DNA from: Haematobia irritans
Taxonomy: Eukaryota > Arthropoda > Insecta > Diptera > Muscidae
Reading direction: 5' to 3'
DNA: 64,000 bases
Assembly: GCF_050003625.1 (NCBI RefSeq)
Contig: NC_134400.1
Span: forward strand, 64,108,241-64,172,240
Numbering within the stretch: position 1 is the first letter of the stretch; every line of letters starts with the position of its first letter. Of the stretch, positions 38,124 to 49,640 are shown in pieces. The notes under the pieces were generated by a model. The model saw only the letters and a program-made list of their open reading frames with translations. It ran no database searches and was not told the origin of the DNA. Made by a program: the position numbers and the translations under genes.

Positions 38124-39414
38124 TCCCCTCCTCCGTGGAGCGCTCCGCTTCACCATCAACCAGATCCAGAATCGCTAACTTGGAGACCGGACGCTGAAGT
38201 AACCCACTCGCCGTTTTGACATCCGCCCGTCTTGCCACGCCATCAGCACCTGTATAAACCTTTGCCACTATGCCACGACACCATCGACTCCTTTGTAAGC
38301 TTGGGTCACACACAAACACAACGTCGTTTTGCTTAATAGGTGTAGCCCTTTCGCACCACTTCACCCTTCTAGTAAGTGTAGGTAGGTACTCTAACACCCA
38401 ACGCTTCCAGAAGCGATCACGAAGAGATTTCAAAATCCGCCATTGCTTTCGAAGAGCAAACAACTTTTCATCTGGTTCATCGATCGTTGGAGTTTGTGCC
38501 ACATTGCCATAGCCTATTAAAAAATGATTTGGTGTCAAAGGCTCTTCACTGTCGACGACCACAGGCAAATGTGTGAGAGGGCGAGAGTTAATGATGTTCT
38601 GCGCTTCAATCAATAACGAGTGCAGGATGTGTTCTTTTGGTGAAGTTTCTTTTAAGGTGATTCGTAGCACTTTCTTCACGCATTGAACCATGCGCTCCCA
38701 CACACCACCTTCTGAAGGATTTATAGGGCAGTTAAAAAGCCACTGAATGCCTTTCGCCGATAGCTCATCCTGTATCCGACCAACCTCAAACACGTCGCCA
38801 AACCGCTTTGCCTCCTCATTTGCCCCTACAAAATTCTTTCCGTTGTCTGACCGCATTATATGAGGTACACCGCGCCGATTTATGAAATTTTTCAAAGCTA
38901 TTATAAACGAGTCTGTTGATAAATCATGAGCCAACTCGAGATGTATGGCACGAACGGACAAACACGTAAAAAGAGCGACTCACCGTTTTTCTGTTCTTCG
39001 CCCAATTGTCACTGTGAGCGGGCCGAAATAGTCAACGCCGGTATTTTGAAATGGCCTATCACAAGGCACTAATCTGTCTTTTGGGAGCTGACCCATCAGT
39101 GGCGCGTTAGGCTCAGCCTTCAATAGTCGGCACAACATACATCTCGAAACAACGGCTCTAAGCACACGACGAATATGAGGCACCCAATATTTTTACGATC
39201 TCACAAATTGTGGCCTCTTGGTTTTGGTGTTTCATGTTGCAATGAAAGAAACGAACAACCAATGTAGTATAGAAGTGCTTTTGAGGCAAAATAATGGGAC
39301 GCTTTGCACTATATGGTAAATAGCTTGCACCATCAATACGGCCATATACACGCAGCAACCCATCATCGTCCACATAAGGTGTCAATTGTTTTAAACTGCT
39401 GTCTTTTGGCAATG
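38119..39414 (-). pseudogene. BEL/Pao integrase and DUF5641 region
   Basis: On minus, three pieces follow in order. 39412-39158 has KRPIILPQKHFYTTLVVRFF and HCNMKHQNQEA, part of the zinc-binding integrase start. 39183-38980 has CMLCRLLKAEPN and the first catalytic Asp in GVDYFGPL. 38961-38119 has the second Asp (MRSDNGKNFVG), the Glu (EGGVWERMVQ), then the C-terminal DUF5641 fold (LRKQWRILKSLRDRFWKRWV). The frame jumps between pieces, so it is inactive. It ends in the 3' LTR and is cut at 39415 by the LTR copy 39415-41877. Confidence 0.85.
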
Positions 39415-41877
39415 TGTGATGGACTAGTTTTGTGGAATTAGCGGTGGCACTCTCGGCTTTTTGTTGCGGCTATAGCTCGCCGGAAACTGGGGGTTCATTC
39501 CGCTATAATCCATACATTTGAATTTGAAGTGCCTGGTGTTATAAGATTTTTAAATGATTTGATTTGGAACATAACAATGGACAGTTACATTTTTGAATTT
39601 GAATATATAAAGGAAACGGACGGACGGACATCCTTCAGCTGACCAAACCAATGTTCCAACAAGAGTATTGTTTCTCGAACCAGGTGTAAGTGGTCCGATG
39701 GGCTACCCCCCCCTTAACATGATCCTTAGATTGACCATCCTTGAGTTTCCTTTTTAGCCCTTTTTTGCAACTTCTTAAAGAAACTGCCAAAAATATGCTA
39801 CACAAAATTTCCTTTCACATCAGCTACATCCTCGACCCTTAGACAAAAACTCAACACATGATAGAATCAAATATTCTTTCAAACTTCAACATATATTGAT
39901 TTAAATTCCATATTGAAAAATTAATTTGTAAGTAAATTTCTAGTAATAAATAAAGGTAGCATAATATCATATAAATATAAATAATAATTTAAACTACAAA
40001 GAAAATAATAACAAAATCCAATCTTTGTTATGTCATAAATTTCAATATTTGCTCATTCCTTTTTTTTACAGATCCGGTACCTTGAATATTTTTTTTTACG
40101 ATTTAGATGTGGTTATTATTCCCTTTTTACAAAACCATTAATTCATTTTGTTTGAGAATCGTTTTTTTTCTGTCACTTCAACATAACATCAAAATTTCCT
40201 TTTCATTTAATTTTTTTTTAATAATGACATTTTTTGTTCATCTTATTAATTTTGTTTTGTTGTTTTTTTTACATACATTTTATTTTAATAATTAATTTAC
40301 AAAAAAAAAAATTGAAGTCATACGCATTTCACGATTGCGTAACAGGCTGACACGTGTCTTTTCATGAAAATTATATATATATATTACTTTCTTCAATCTT
40401 CTTAATTCTTTAACATTTTTACTACCTTTAAGAAGGTTTTTTTTATATTCAGATGATTATTCTGCCACTATGCCTACTATGTTACTTTATACTCTCTGCA
40501 ACATGTTCCTTAATTTTATGTACTCACTCAACATTTGCTATTATGTTCAAATCTGAATTCCTCGGGATACTTTGTTGCCTGAGCGTTTGGATGATTGATG
40601 CCAGTGGCCAACAGGTGGGTCTGCCTATCTAATTGAGACGGCTAGATGGTTCAGAGTATTCTTCTACCAAATCGCTGCTTTGCTGCCAACACAATATCCC
40701 GAGGTTCAAATTAAAAAAAAAAAACACAAAAACAGTATTGATATGAAACGCAGTTTCTAGTACTATGAAGAATAGCCAATCGTGATGAAAGCAAATTAAA
40801 ATGTTTTATAAGGGACAAAGTTTACAATGTAACTGTGAAACAGCAATCTTATCACTTCGACTTCAACAGCAATAATGAACAATAGCAGTGGCCAACAGGT
40901 GGATCTGCCTATCTAATTGTAACTGCTAGATGCTCCGGAGTATTCTTCTATCAAAACGCCGCTTTGTTGCCAACACAAGATCCTAAACGGGTTATTGTCG
41001 AAATACCACAAAATAAAACCAGGAATTATTTCATTGTTTCATAATGTGATAGAAATCATGCTTCTAACTTCTTACCCGAGGTTCAAATTAACAAAAAAAC
41101 ACAAAAAAACAGTATCAATATGAAACACAGTTTCTGGTACTATCAAGAATAGGCAACCTAAACATTAAAACGTAGTGAAATTGAAGTTTAACATTAACAT
41201 TTATAACGCGGTTTCAAACTTTGTAATAGTTACCGTGATTAGTTACCAAATTAAAATATAGTACAAGGAACAAAGTTTACAACACAACTGTGAAACAGCT
41301 ATCTTATCACTTCGACTTCAACATCAATAATGATCAATAGCAGTTAACCATGGGGTTCATACACCACCATGTTGTTGCCCTCATCTCACGACTTTGAGAA
41401 AGGTTAAACCCTATCCTGCCTCCGTATCCTCAACAACCATGGTCTATCTACTCCTTTTTTGTCCAAATGTTGGTTGAATCGCAAATTGCCTCTGATTACC
41501 CATAGATGGCGTGTTTGTCGACATACGTTATGACTGGGGAATTCAAATACCCTTTCCAATACAAATGAACATGGCAACTATCAACATTTGTTCCGCCTAT
41601 AAATTCTACTTCGTCACCTAATATGTAAGTCCGCCGTAGTCTCGTCTCCCAATACCGCACTGAATTATTCCAAATGATAACCGTTGGCAGATCACTCATG
41701 AAAGAAATCTTGCTAAAACAAAATAATCCTTAGGCATTGCAAACAAAAAATTTCAATTAGATACATTTTGCTATATCTCAAAAAAAAACGAAACATGTAT
41801 CCAAAATCATTTTAAAAAAACTGCTTCAAGTTTCAGTCATCCCCCATCATAACTGTAATAGAGTGGCCGTCACAAAG
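39415..41877 (-). mobile_element. Diverged copy of the 2.4-kb LTR
   Basis: It begins TGTGATGGACTAGTTTTGTG and ends GTGGCCGTCACA, the complement of the LTR boundaries at 61946 and 59528. Shared landmarks are GCGGCTATAGCTCGCCGGAA, GGACGGACGGACAT, the C-run at 39705, the TACTCACTCAACATT block and CCATAGATGGCG. The part nearest 41877 differs from the other copies. It lies inside the BEL/Pao integrase fragment; no target duplication was clear. Confidence 0.72.
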
Positions 41878-42212
41878 CCAAATTTTGTGTTCGTAAGCCA
41901 TGAAGAAACAAAATTTGGGAAATACGAAGTCGGACACAATGTAGGAGAAATGTAAATCACTAATTCCCCATATCTGAGTATTGTAATTATAAATTCCCAT
42001 AAAGCTACGTTCGTATAAACGTTCTCTATTAGGTGACACTCACGCGTAAGATAATAAAAAGCTAAAAAATACGAAACCTTTTCATAACTTTCAGCTATAC
42101 CCATAACTCTAGCCATTGCATCATACGCCATAACCTGCGTGAAGATAGCGACGTCGCTAACTTTCGATAACAGGGTTATCGAAAAAATAAAAGGGTGACA
42201 CAGAGACGACAA
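41496..42212 (-). other. Unassigned open frames of unknown origin
   Basis: Three overlapping minus-strand frames (41699-41496, 42039-41833, 42212-41847) read like ordinary protein, e.g. VIIWNNSVRYWETRLRRTYI and MAYDAMARVMGIAESYEKVS. They straddle the LTR boundary, and the first falls in the part of this LTR copy that the others lack. I do not recognise them. They could be captured exons or chance. Confidence 0.3.
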
Positions 42213-42387
42213 AAACTGAATTAATATAAGACGGACAGGCAGAATATTTAATGAAATTTATGTATTTCCGTGCCTAAAAACAACGATTTATACACAGAAT
42301 ATGATAGAGAACACCTTTACCTACAATTTGGTGTGCCACATGTGCCTGTTCAATGTTATTTAGCTTGGTTATTATTGGGTACTGGTG
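42127..42387 (+). repeat. Leader segment of the minisatellite A element
   Basis: ACCTGCGTGAAGATAGCGAC opens it. It contains the palindrome AGCGACGTCGCT and the inverted pair TTCGATAAC/GTTATCGAA, then GTGACACAGAG and a GACGGACAG block. Related leaders occur at 160-383, 47956-48125 and 53548-53640. Confidence 0.78.
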
Positions 42388-44205
42388 GTCAGGACACTAT
42401 TTCCCACGTGGAGTCCAGGAATGGACTTCGTACACAAAAGTGACAACGGATATTGATAGAGGGCATCAATACCTACAATTTGGTATACCACATGTATCTG
42501 GGAAACGCCGAGTGTAGAACAAAATTTTCCAGAAACTGTTGGACGCACTGGTGGTCAGGACAGTATTTCCAGCGCTGAGGCCAGGAATGGACTTCGTACA
42601 CAAAAGTGACAACGGATATTGATAGAGGGCATCAATACCTACAATTTGGTATACCACATGTATCTGGGAAACGCCGAGTGTAGAACAAAATTTTCCAGAA
42701 ACTGTTGGACGCACTGGTGGTCAGGACAGTATTTCCAGCGCTGAGTCCATGAATGGACTTCGTACACAAAAATGACAACGGAACTTGGTAGAGGGCATCA
42801 ATACCTACAACTTGGTATACCACACGTATCTGGGAAACGCCGAGTGTAGAACAAAATTTTCCAGAAACTGTTGGACGCACTGGTGGTCAGTACAATATTT
42901 CCAGCGCTGAGGCCAGGAATGGACTTCGTACACAAAAGTGACAACGGATATTGATAGAGGGCATCAATACCTACAATTTGGTATACCACATGTATCTGGG
43001 AAACGCCGAGTGTTGAACAAAATTTTCCAGAAACTGTTGGACGCACTGGTGGTCAGGACAGTATTTCCAGCGCTGAGGCCATGAATGGACTTCGTACACA
43101 AAAATGACAACGGAACTTGGTAGAGGGCATCAATACCTACAATTTGGTATACCACACGTATCTGGGAAACGCCGAGTGTAGAACAAAATTTTCCAGAAAC
43201 TGTTGGACGCACTGGTGGTCAGTACAATATTTCCAGCGCTGAGGCCAGGAATGGACTTCGTACACAAAAGTGACAACGGATATTGATAGAGGGCATCAAT
43301 ACCTACAATTTGGTATACCACATGTATCTGGGAAACGCCGAGTGTAGAACAAAATTTTCCAGAAACTGTTGGACGCACTGGTGGTCAGGACAGTATTTCC
43401 AGCGCTGAGGCCAGGAATGAACTTCGTACACAAAAGTGACAACGGATATTGATAGAGGGCATCAATACCTACAATTTGGTATACCACATGTATCTGGGAA
43501 ACGCCGAGTGTAGAACAAAATTTTCCAGAAACTGTTGGACGCACTGGTGGTCAGGACAGTATTTCCAGCGCTGAGGCCAGGAATGGACTTCGTACACAAA
43601 AGTGACAACGGATATTGATAGAGGGCATCAATACCTACAATTTGGTATACCACATGTATCTGGGAAACGCCGAGTGTAGAACAAAATTTTCCAGAAACTG
43701 TTGGACGCACTGGTGGTCAGGACAGTATTTCCAGCGCTGAGGCCAGGAATGGACTTCGTACAGAAAAATTACAACGGAACTTGGTAGAGGGCATCAATAC
43801 CTACAATTTGGTATACCACATGTATCTGGGAAACGCCGAGTGTAGAACAAAAATTTCCAGAAACTGTTGGACGCACTGGTGGTCGGGACAGTATTTCCAG
43901 CGCTGATGCCAGGAATGGACTTCGTACACAAAAATGACAACGGATATTGATAGAGGGCATCAATACCTACAATTTGGTATACCACATGTATCTGGGAAAC
44001 GCCGAGTGTAGAACAAAATTTTCCAGAAACTGTTGGACGCACTGGTGGTCAGGACAGTATTTCCAGCGCTGAGGCCAGGAATGGACTTCGTACACAAAAG
44101 TGACAACGGATATTGATAGAGGGCATCAATACCTACAATTTGGTATACCACATGTATCTGGGAAACGCAGAGTGTAGAACAAAATTTTCCAGAAACTGTT
44201 GCGAA
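42388..44205. repeat. Minisatellite family A, main array of about eleven 166-bp units
   Basis: Units recur exactly every 166 bp (phases 42466, 42632, 42798, 42964, 43130 and on to 43960). Two variant types alternate in part of the array: one has GGATATTGATAGAGG, the other GGAACTTGGTAGAGG with ATGACAACG. This suggests amplification of a two-unit block. Each unit can be read as an 82-residue frame on minus, which overlaps its neighbour and is not evidence of a gene. Confidence 0.95.
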
Positions 44206-45840
44206 TACTTTCAAACCACAATTTGTATGAAAGTCAATCCTAGTTCTAACTGAAAGTCAATACTAAATTTCTAGAGATTTTGTAAATTTTATTATTTTTT
44301 TCGTTAACAAATATAATAATCTTAAAAATAACATTAATAATATATAAAAATAATAATATAATACCAATCAAAATGTAATTATCTTATTAAACGTATTAAT
44401 AAATAAAACTATGAATACAACTTTAAATATCTTAAACATTTTTACATGTATAATTCCATTTCCTCCATAATGTTGGTGTCAAATAACTATTAATTAATAT
44501 CCTGGCAATTTGAAAAAATTACTATCGAGGAACTTGCTGGCTTGTGTGTTAGAATAGATTCCAGCAAGAGGAAATCACAAAATATCAAACTGATGACGGG
44601 ATGTAAATTTATGTAATGCACATTTTCATCCAGAAGTTCTTGATATAGGAATTGTTGCACTTTGTTTTAATTGGTTGCACCTTGTAAGTTTTCTGAAAAC
44701 TTTTCTTTGTTGTTCCCTTCATCGGTTTTTCATCGGCCAACATCTTCCAAGAATATAGCATCCAATGATTTTAGTTTTCTGCAAACAATCGAGTTTAGTG
44801 ATTTCCATTAAGTTTTCATTTCACTTTTTATTTTGACTTACCAATTATAGTTAGCTTTTTGGATTAATTCCAGTCTATTGTCCAAAATATTTCGTATTTT
44901 TGTATTTCTTCCAACTGACCCACAAAATTCGATTTCCTCAAGATCGTTGGTGTCGCAAAATGGTTATAAAATTCATTAAAATTCCGGCAATTTGCAACTA
45001 ACGTGCTGGCCAGAGAGTTAGAATAAATTTCTAGCAATATTAATTCACAAAATAACAAATTGAACCGATGATGCGATGTAAATTAAACTATCGATGTGAT
45101 TTATCATCCAGTTGGTATGGGAAAGCATAACCAGCCTCTTAATTTTTCCAAGCAGCAGCATCCAAAGATTTTAGTTGTCTGCAAAGAGATTTGAGTTTAG
45201 TGACTTCCTTAAAGTTTTCATTTCGTGTTTTATTTTTACTTACCAATTAATATAAAATATTTTAAGAAATTTCAGTTGATTATTGATTATCAAAAAATTT
45301 CCACATTTTTTTATTTCTTCCACGAACTTCGTTGCACAAAGTAGTATTGAAAACCATGTGGTTTTTTCGTTGCATTTCATGGTAGTGTTTTGTCAAAGTT
45401 TTCTCCAATTATCTTCAACACATTTTCAAAGTTTTCGTCAATATTTTGGCGGTTTGGAAGTGATCCGCAAACAATTTGAAAATGTATTGAAGATGACTTG
45501 TTTCAAGTCAAGTTGAATTTATGTTGAAAATGATATTTATCCTCAAACTGAAAAGGTGTTGTATTTGAAAAACGCTCATCCTGTGTTTATTGGGATGTAA
45601 TTGAACGTACGACGTAAATACGCCAATACGTTGTCGTCGTCAATTGGGGGCGAGATCAAAGGAACATGTGTGTTTTATTTTTGACAGCGCATTTTTGAAT
45701 TTATTCTGTTTATTTTTTAAGAAAATGTGATTCTTTTTGTTTTTTATTATTTATTTATTTCGTTGTTTCTGTCATTAGAAACTATTATTATTATTTTCAT
45801 TTTAACATCAATAAAATTATTAATTATTTAATAAAGAATG
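44206..45840. repeat. AT-rich region with a diverged tandem repeat of about 410 bp
   Basis: Blocks at about 44465-44900 and 44930-45310 align loosely: GGCAATTTG, GCTGGC...GAGTTAGAATA, ATTCACAAAATA, GATGTAAATT, GCATCCAATGATTTTAGTT against GCATCCAAAGATTTTAGTT, TTTTATTTTGACTTACCAAT. A third start is visible at 45310 (TATTTCTTCCACGAA). No gene was recognised. Confidence 0.6.
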
Positions 45841-45844
45841 GAGC

Positions 45845-46752
45845 AACTGCAGTTTATGGGCCCCTCACCGATTTGCTTGAAATATATGTTATGTAACTTA
45901 GTATGCTGATTCTAACAAGGTAAAATTTTTGTCCCGGAAATACCCGGGTCTTGAGATATAGCCTTCCAAAGGGTCAGCAAAAAATTGAAAGCTTATTTTA
46001 TGCACTTTTATACGCAAAATATATTTTTTAAATATTTAATTTAGTTTGGGAGATATAAATAAAAATAAGAAATTTTTACCCTAATTTTTTGTTATTTTCG
46101 TTATATAATTTTTTGTATATTTCGTTATATCGTTATACAAAAAAAAAAGATTATTACTGAAATATTTACCCTTTGGACTCTGTCCATAGGAGAAAGTCTT
46201 AAGACTTTCTCCTATGGATAGAGTCCAAAGTGGGCTATCGCAATCCCAAGGGGGGAAAAGTAGCCGGCCTTCGGCCGGGGTTTAAGACTTTCTCCTATGG
46301 ACAGAGTCCAAAGGGTAAATATTTCAGTAATAATCTTTTTTTTTGTTCCTACTCAGAATAAAAGCTCAATAACTTTGTTAAGAGTGGACCTATAAAGACA
46401 TGTTATACATCAAACAAAAGGCCAGAGTTTAGGCTTTCAAACTGCGTATAAAAAAACCTAGGTGTAATCGAAGACTTTTTGAGATATAACGAAAATAAAA
46501 AAAAATTTGGGTAAAATTTTCTTATTTTTATTTATATCTCCCAAAATAAATTAAATATTTAAAAAATATATTTTGCGTATGAAAGTGCGTAAAATAAGCT
46601 TTCATATGACACCAAGTTTGTTTAGATTGGACCAAAAACAAAGGTCCAATTTCCGGGACAAAAATTGTACCTTGTTAGAATCAGCACACTAAGTTACATA
46701 ACATATATTAATTTCAAGCAAATCGGTGAGGGGCCCATAAACTGCAGTTTAG
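45845..46752. repeat. Large fold-back, arms of about 350 and 470 bp
   Basis: AACTGCAGTTTATGGGCCCC at the left returns as its complement at 46752. The arms stay matched through TTAGAATCAGC, GTCCCGGAA, GCAAAATATA, GGAGATATAAAT and AAATATTTCAGTAATAATC; the right arm has about 170 extra bases (46345-46500). The centre holds a 60-bp near-perfect palindrome at 46167-46226 (AAGACTTTCTCCTATGGA), a third copy of that word at 46283, and CCGGCCTTCGGCCGG. Confidence 0.9.
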
Positions 46753-47132
46753 CCATGGAAACCCTATTTGATGGAATTACCACATTCCTCCCCAGCATCC
46801 TAATTGCAGCAAAACTATCAACCAATAATGAGAATAAATTCGGTTAATTACTAAACCCAAAGTGAATTACACTTGAATCTTCGGAAAAAGGATTATGATA
46901 GACGTGTTTTCCCTAAATAAGTTTCTATTATTACTTTTATATTTAGTATAAGATCAATAAATAAAAATCGTGATAAACTGGAGCATCGATACCAGTCCTG
47001 TGATAAATCCACTAGTGTCAATTCGCACCAATTTTCCGTCGTGTAGATCTCGTATTTCGATCTAAATCTTGAGAACTACAAATTTCTTGATCGATAAGAG
47101 AATTGGAAATGTCCATCTCATTTTTAAAATCA
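46753..47132. other. Spacer 3' of the CRIF1 gene
   Basis: No repeat or gene was recognised. TTTATT at 47133-47138 is a polyadenylation signal (AATAAA) on the minus strand for the gene at 47195. Confidence 0.4.
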
Positions 47133-47194
47133 TTTATTAAAATACCCAAACAGATAAATTATTTTTGAAAGTATTTGATCACTACTATTAATGT

Positions 47195-47896
47195 TTAAGA
47201 TTTTGTTACTAATTTTGACAGCAACTTCTGTTCCTTAGCTTGCCTTTTTGCCTCCTTTTGAATTTTTTTATCTTCTCTTTCCTTCTGTTCCAAAACCTCT
47301 TTAAAACGATCGTCACGTGGATCAACTTTGTATCCAAAATGTCTCCGAACCTCTTCCACAAGTCTCTCCTTTCTCTGTTTTGCAGCCAAAGCATCCGCTT
47401 CTTTCTTTGCGATTTTACTTTGCAATTCCTTCTTCCATGCGTCAAGCCTCTCCATATTTTTGGTAATTAATTCTTCCCTTTTTCGCATTCCTTCGTTTTT
47501 TTGTTTAATATTCAACATTGCATTCTCAATCAATGTGTTAACAGATTTTGGTTCCATTAAGGATTCATAAACCTGCTGCTGTATATCCGATTTGTTGTGA
47601 AAACATATACGTGGATTTACTCCGCTTTCTACACCAAAACGAGCAAATGCTTTTCTCTGGTATTTTTCACTTAAATGAATCCACGAACTTGGTTCTTTAT
47701 AAGGTATCCGATCAAATAATATATGTAGGTGCTGTTGGAGGAGTCCAGATTTGTTACGGCTAACTTCTATATTTGTCCGCTCAGTTTCTGCAAAGTTTTC
47801 TAACGAAGTGGGCCGTGTATCTGATGAACACCAGAAGCGACATTGATTGCCAATAGGTTTTCTATGAAGTATTCTCCTAAATTTGATGCAGGACAT
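47195..47896 (-). CDS. CRIF: Mitochondrial large-ribosomal-subunit protein mL64 / CRIF1 (GADD45GIP1 family)
   Basis: This single-exon gene of 233 codons starts MSCIKFRRILHRKPIGNQCR, a basic start without acidic residues that fits a mitochondrial import signal. Residues about 80-97 (KYQRKAFARFGVESGVNPRI) match the family's Y/FG-x-SGV-x-P block. The second half is a long charged helix (about residues 130-230) with RRHFGYKVDPRDDRFKEVLE, the family's GYxVDPR motif, and a Lys-rich end. Members sit near the polypeptide exit tunnel of the mitoribosome and are needed to insert newly made respiratory-chain proteins into the inner membrane; in mammals the protein is also called CRIF1. The length is usual and no frame damage is seen. 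The start is the first ATG, about 60 bp from a repeat leader at 47956; a poly(A) signal lies at 47133. It is the best-supported host gene here. Confidence 0.88.
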   Translation of the reverse strand: MSCIKFRRILHRKPIGNQCRFWCSSDTRPTSLENFAETERTNIEVSRNKSGLLQQHLHILFDRIPYKEPSSWIHLSEKYQRKAFARFGVESGVNPRICFHNKSDIQQQVYESLMEPKSVNTLIENAMLNIKQKNEGMRKREELITKNMERLDAWKKELQSKIAKKEADALAAKQRKERLVEEVRRHFGYKVDPRDDRFKEVLEQKEREDKKIQKEAKRQAKEQKLLSKLVTKS

Positions 47897-47955
47897 TTTT
47901 GAAATCCACGAAATAGTTGTAGAACTTCACAAATTATTAGGTTATTACAATTATT

Positions 47956-48125
47956 CAACCTGCGTGAAGGTAGCGACGTCGCTAACTTTCGATAACATAA
48001 TTATCGAAAAAATAATAGGGTGTCATAGAGACGTAAGAAATTGAATTAATGTAGGACGGACAGACAGGTTATGTAATGAAATTTATGTTTTTTCGTACTC
48101 AAAAACAATGATTATAAATACACTA
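47956..48125 (+). repeat. Minisatellite leader without its array, next to CRIF1
   Basis: ACCTGCGTGAAGGTAGCGAC, the AGCGACGTCGCT palindrome, TTCGATAACATAATTATCGAA and GGACGGACAGACAGG match 42127-42300. No 166-bp units follow. It ends within about 60 bp of the CRIF1 start codon on the opposite strand. Confidence 0.78.
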
Positions 48126-48403
48126 GGGCTGTCACCCGGGATGTATTATTTTGAATCCCGAGACTTTTCGGGATCCCGAAAAATAATTCCAATTTGTTAA
48201 AATTGTGGCTTTTTATGACATTTTATTAGGGTTGTCCCCCGCACTCAGAGAAATGGTTGGTTGCAATTCGATCATTACAATAAGGAGATAACGACAGTAA
48301 CTTATATTTTGTTACAACAACAATATTTTGCTTATTTCCCCCACTATATATACAACACAACGGTAAACAAGTTCACAAAAGCAAATAGGAATTCCCATTC
48401 GAT
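48126..48403. other. Unassigned spacer
   Basis: It contains a small inverted repeat (CCCGGGATG ... ATCCCGAGA, TTTTCGGGATCCCGAAAA) near 48138-48185. No gene was recognised. Confidence 0.4.
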
Positions 48404-48454
48404 TGGTTAGGTTACGTTAGATTAGGTGACAGCCCTATGTATCGGGCTCACTTA

Positions 48455-48782
48455 TGGCGTTTTCTTTTCTTGTAAAAAATGCGCACTTTTTTGCATTTTA
48501 CCCGGAAAATGTACTTTTTAGGTTCTTTTCTAAAAAAACAGGCAAAAGTGCGAAAAGGCTTTGAATTCTGTTGTGAAAATAGCGCCACGCATAGAGGCAA
48601 ATTACGGGCATTTTCAGCACTGCCAACAAACGAGAGTGCTGCGATTGCCCTGCCTCCTTCTTTGAATTCTTTTCTGCCCGCTGATGATAGCATTTTTTTA
48701 GGTTGCTGGTAACATTTTAAAAATGCGCATTCTGTACAGACAAAATGAAGGCAAAGCACTTTTTTCAGAAAAGAAAACACCA
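48455..48782. mobile_element. MITE with TTA target duplication (328 bp)
   Basis: It starts TGGCGTTTTCTTTTCTTGTA and ends CAGAAAAGAAAACACCA, flanked by TTA at 48452-48454 and 48783-48785. The SINE tail continues across it (CACTTA|GACTATTC). TTA fits a PIF/Harbinger origin. No coding. Confidence 0.85.
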
Positions 48783-48855
48783 TTAGACTATTCAGTCCAT
48801 TGTGATACCACATTGGTGAACTTCTCTCTTATCACTGAGTGATGACCGATTCCAT

Positions 48856-49640
48856 CCCTGCCAACATTTCAAAGTTCCATTTCATCCTCATCGCTACCAC
48901 AGACTCGTAAGTGACACTGCAACAATCGCCAACTGTGATAGTATTTTGCCATCACTATTCGCATGAAAGTATTTTGCCATCACTATTGTTACAAGAGTCA
49001 TTTTATATTTTGTGAAACACCAAGCACAACTAGCTTCTTATAATTTATTTAAATAAAAATGATAATGAAGTGCTGAAAACATAGTTATTTCGCTTAAAAT
49101 TGTGAAAGGTACATCGGTGAACAATTTTTGACTTTCCAAATGGAATAAAGTGATAGTTTTTCAAATATTTTCCAGACACGCTGCCTCCATTCGGAATAAA
49201 AGCACTCGCTGATAGACGCTACAACATGTAATTTGCAACTTGTATCTCAACATCAATCTTTTATTAATGCATAAAAATATGTTAAATGTGATGTGATAGT
49301 CGTATAAATGTTATATTTATGAGAATTTATAAATGTTTAATAAAATTAATAAACATCTAAACAATCGTGTTTTACTTGACCACAATGATTCTTTTACAAC
49401 TATCTTACAATGCACTTTTTCTGATTGTTTGAAGGGGCTCTTATTGGGGTCGTTCTAAATTTATTAAAAAAGGCACCTAATAATTGCACTCATGCGATAC
49501 TTTTTTGTAGTAACTTGGCGTGGTACAACTTCTCAATAGTGATGGCGCTTTTCCGACGAGTTTTGGATATCGTATACGACTGTTTTCGACGTAGTGGGGA
49601 TTCTCAGAAGCGCCCCCAAATTCAAAAAATGTTGGCAGGG
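48856..49640 (+). mobile_element. CCCTGCC-family TIR element, intact (785 bp)
   Basis: It starts CCCTGCCAACATTTCAAAGT and ends AAAAAATGTTGGCAGGG, with AT on both sides. The uninterrupted SINE at 34985 (AGCTTAACATGGAATCG) proves a 2-bp duplication of AT. The interior has no transposase; it contains TTATAAATGTTTAATAAAAT and several ATTTATAA words. Confidence 0.92.

Noticed and set aside
48122..48437. Apparent TIR element bounded by AGGGCTGTCACC and GGTGACAGCCCT
   Set aside because: The right-hand copy is part of the SINE tail (normally GGCAGCCCGAT) and the flanks show no target duplication, so the 12-bp match is probably chance.
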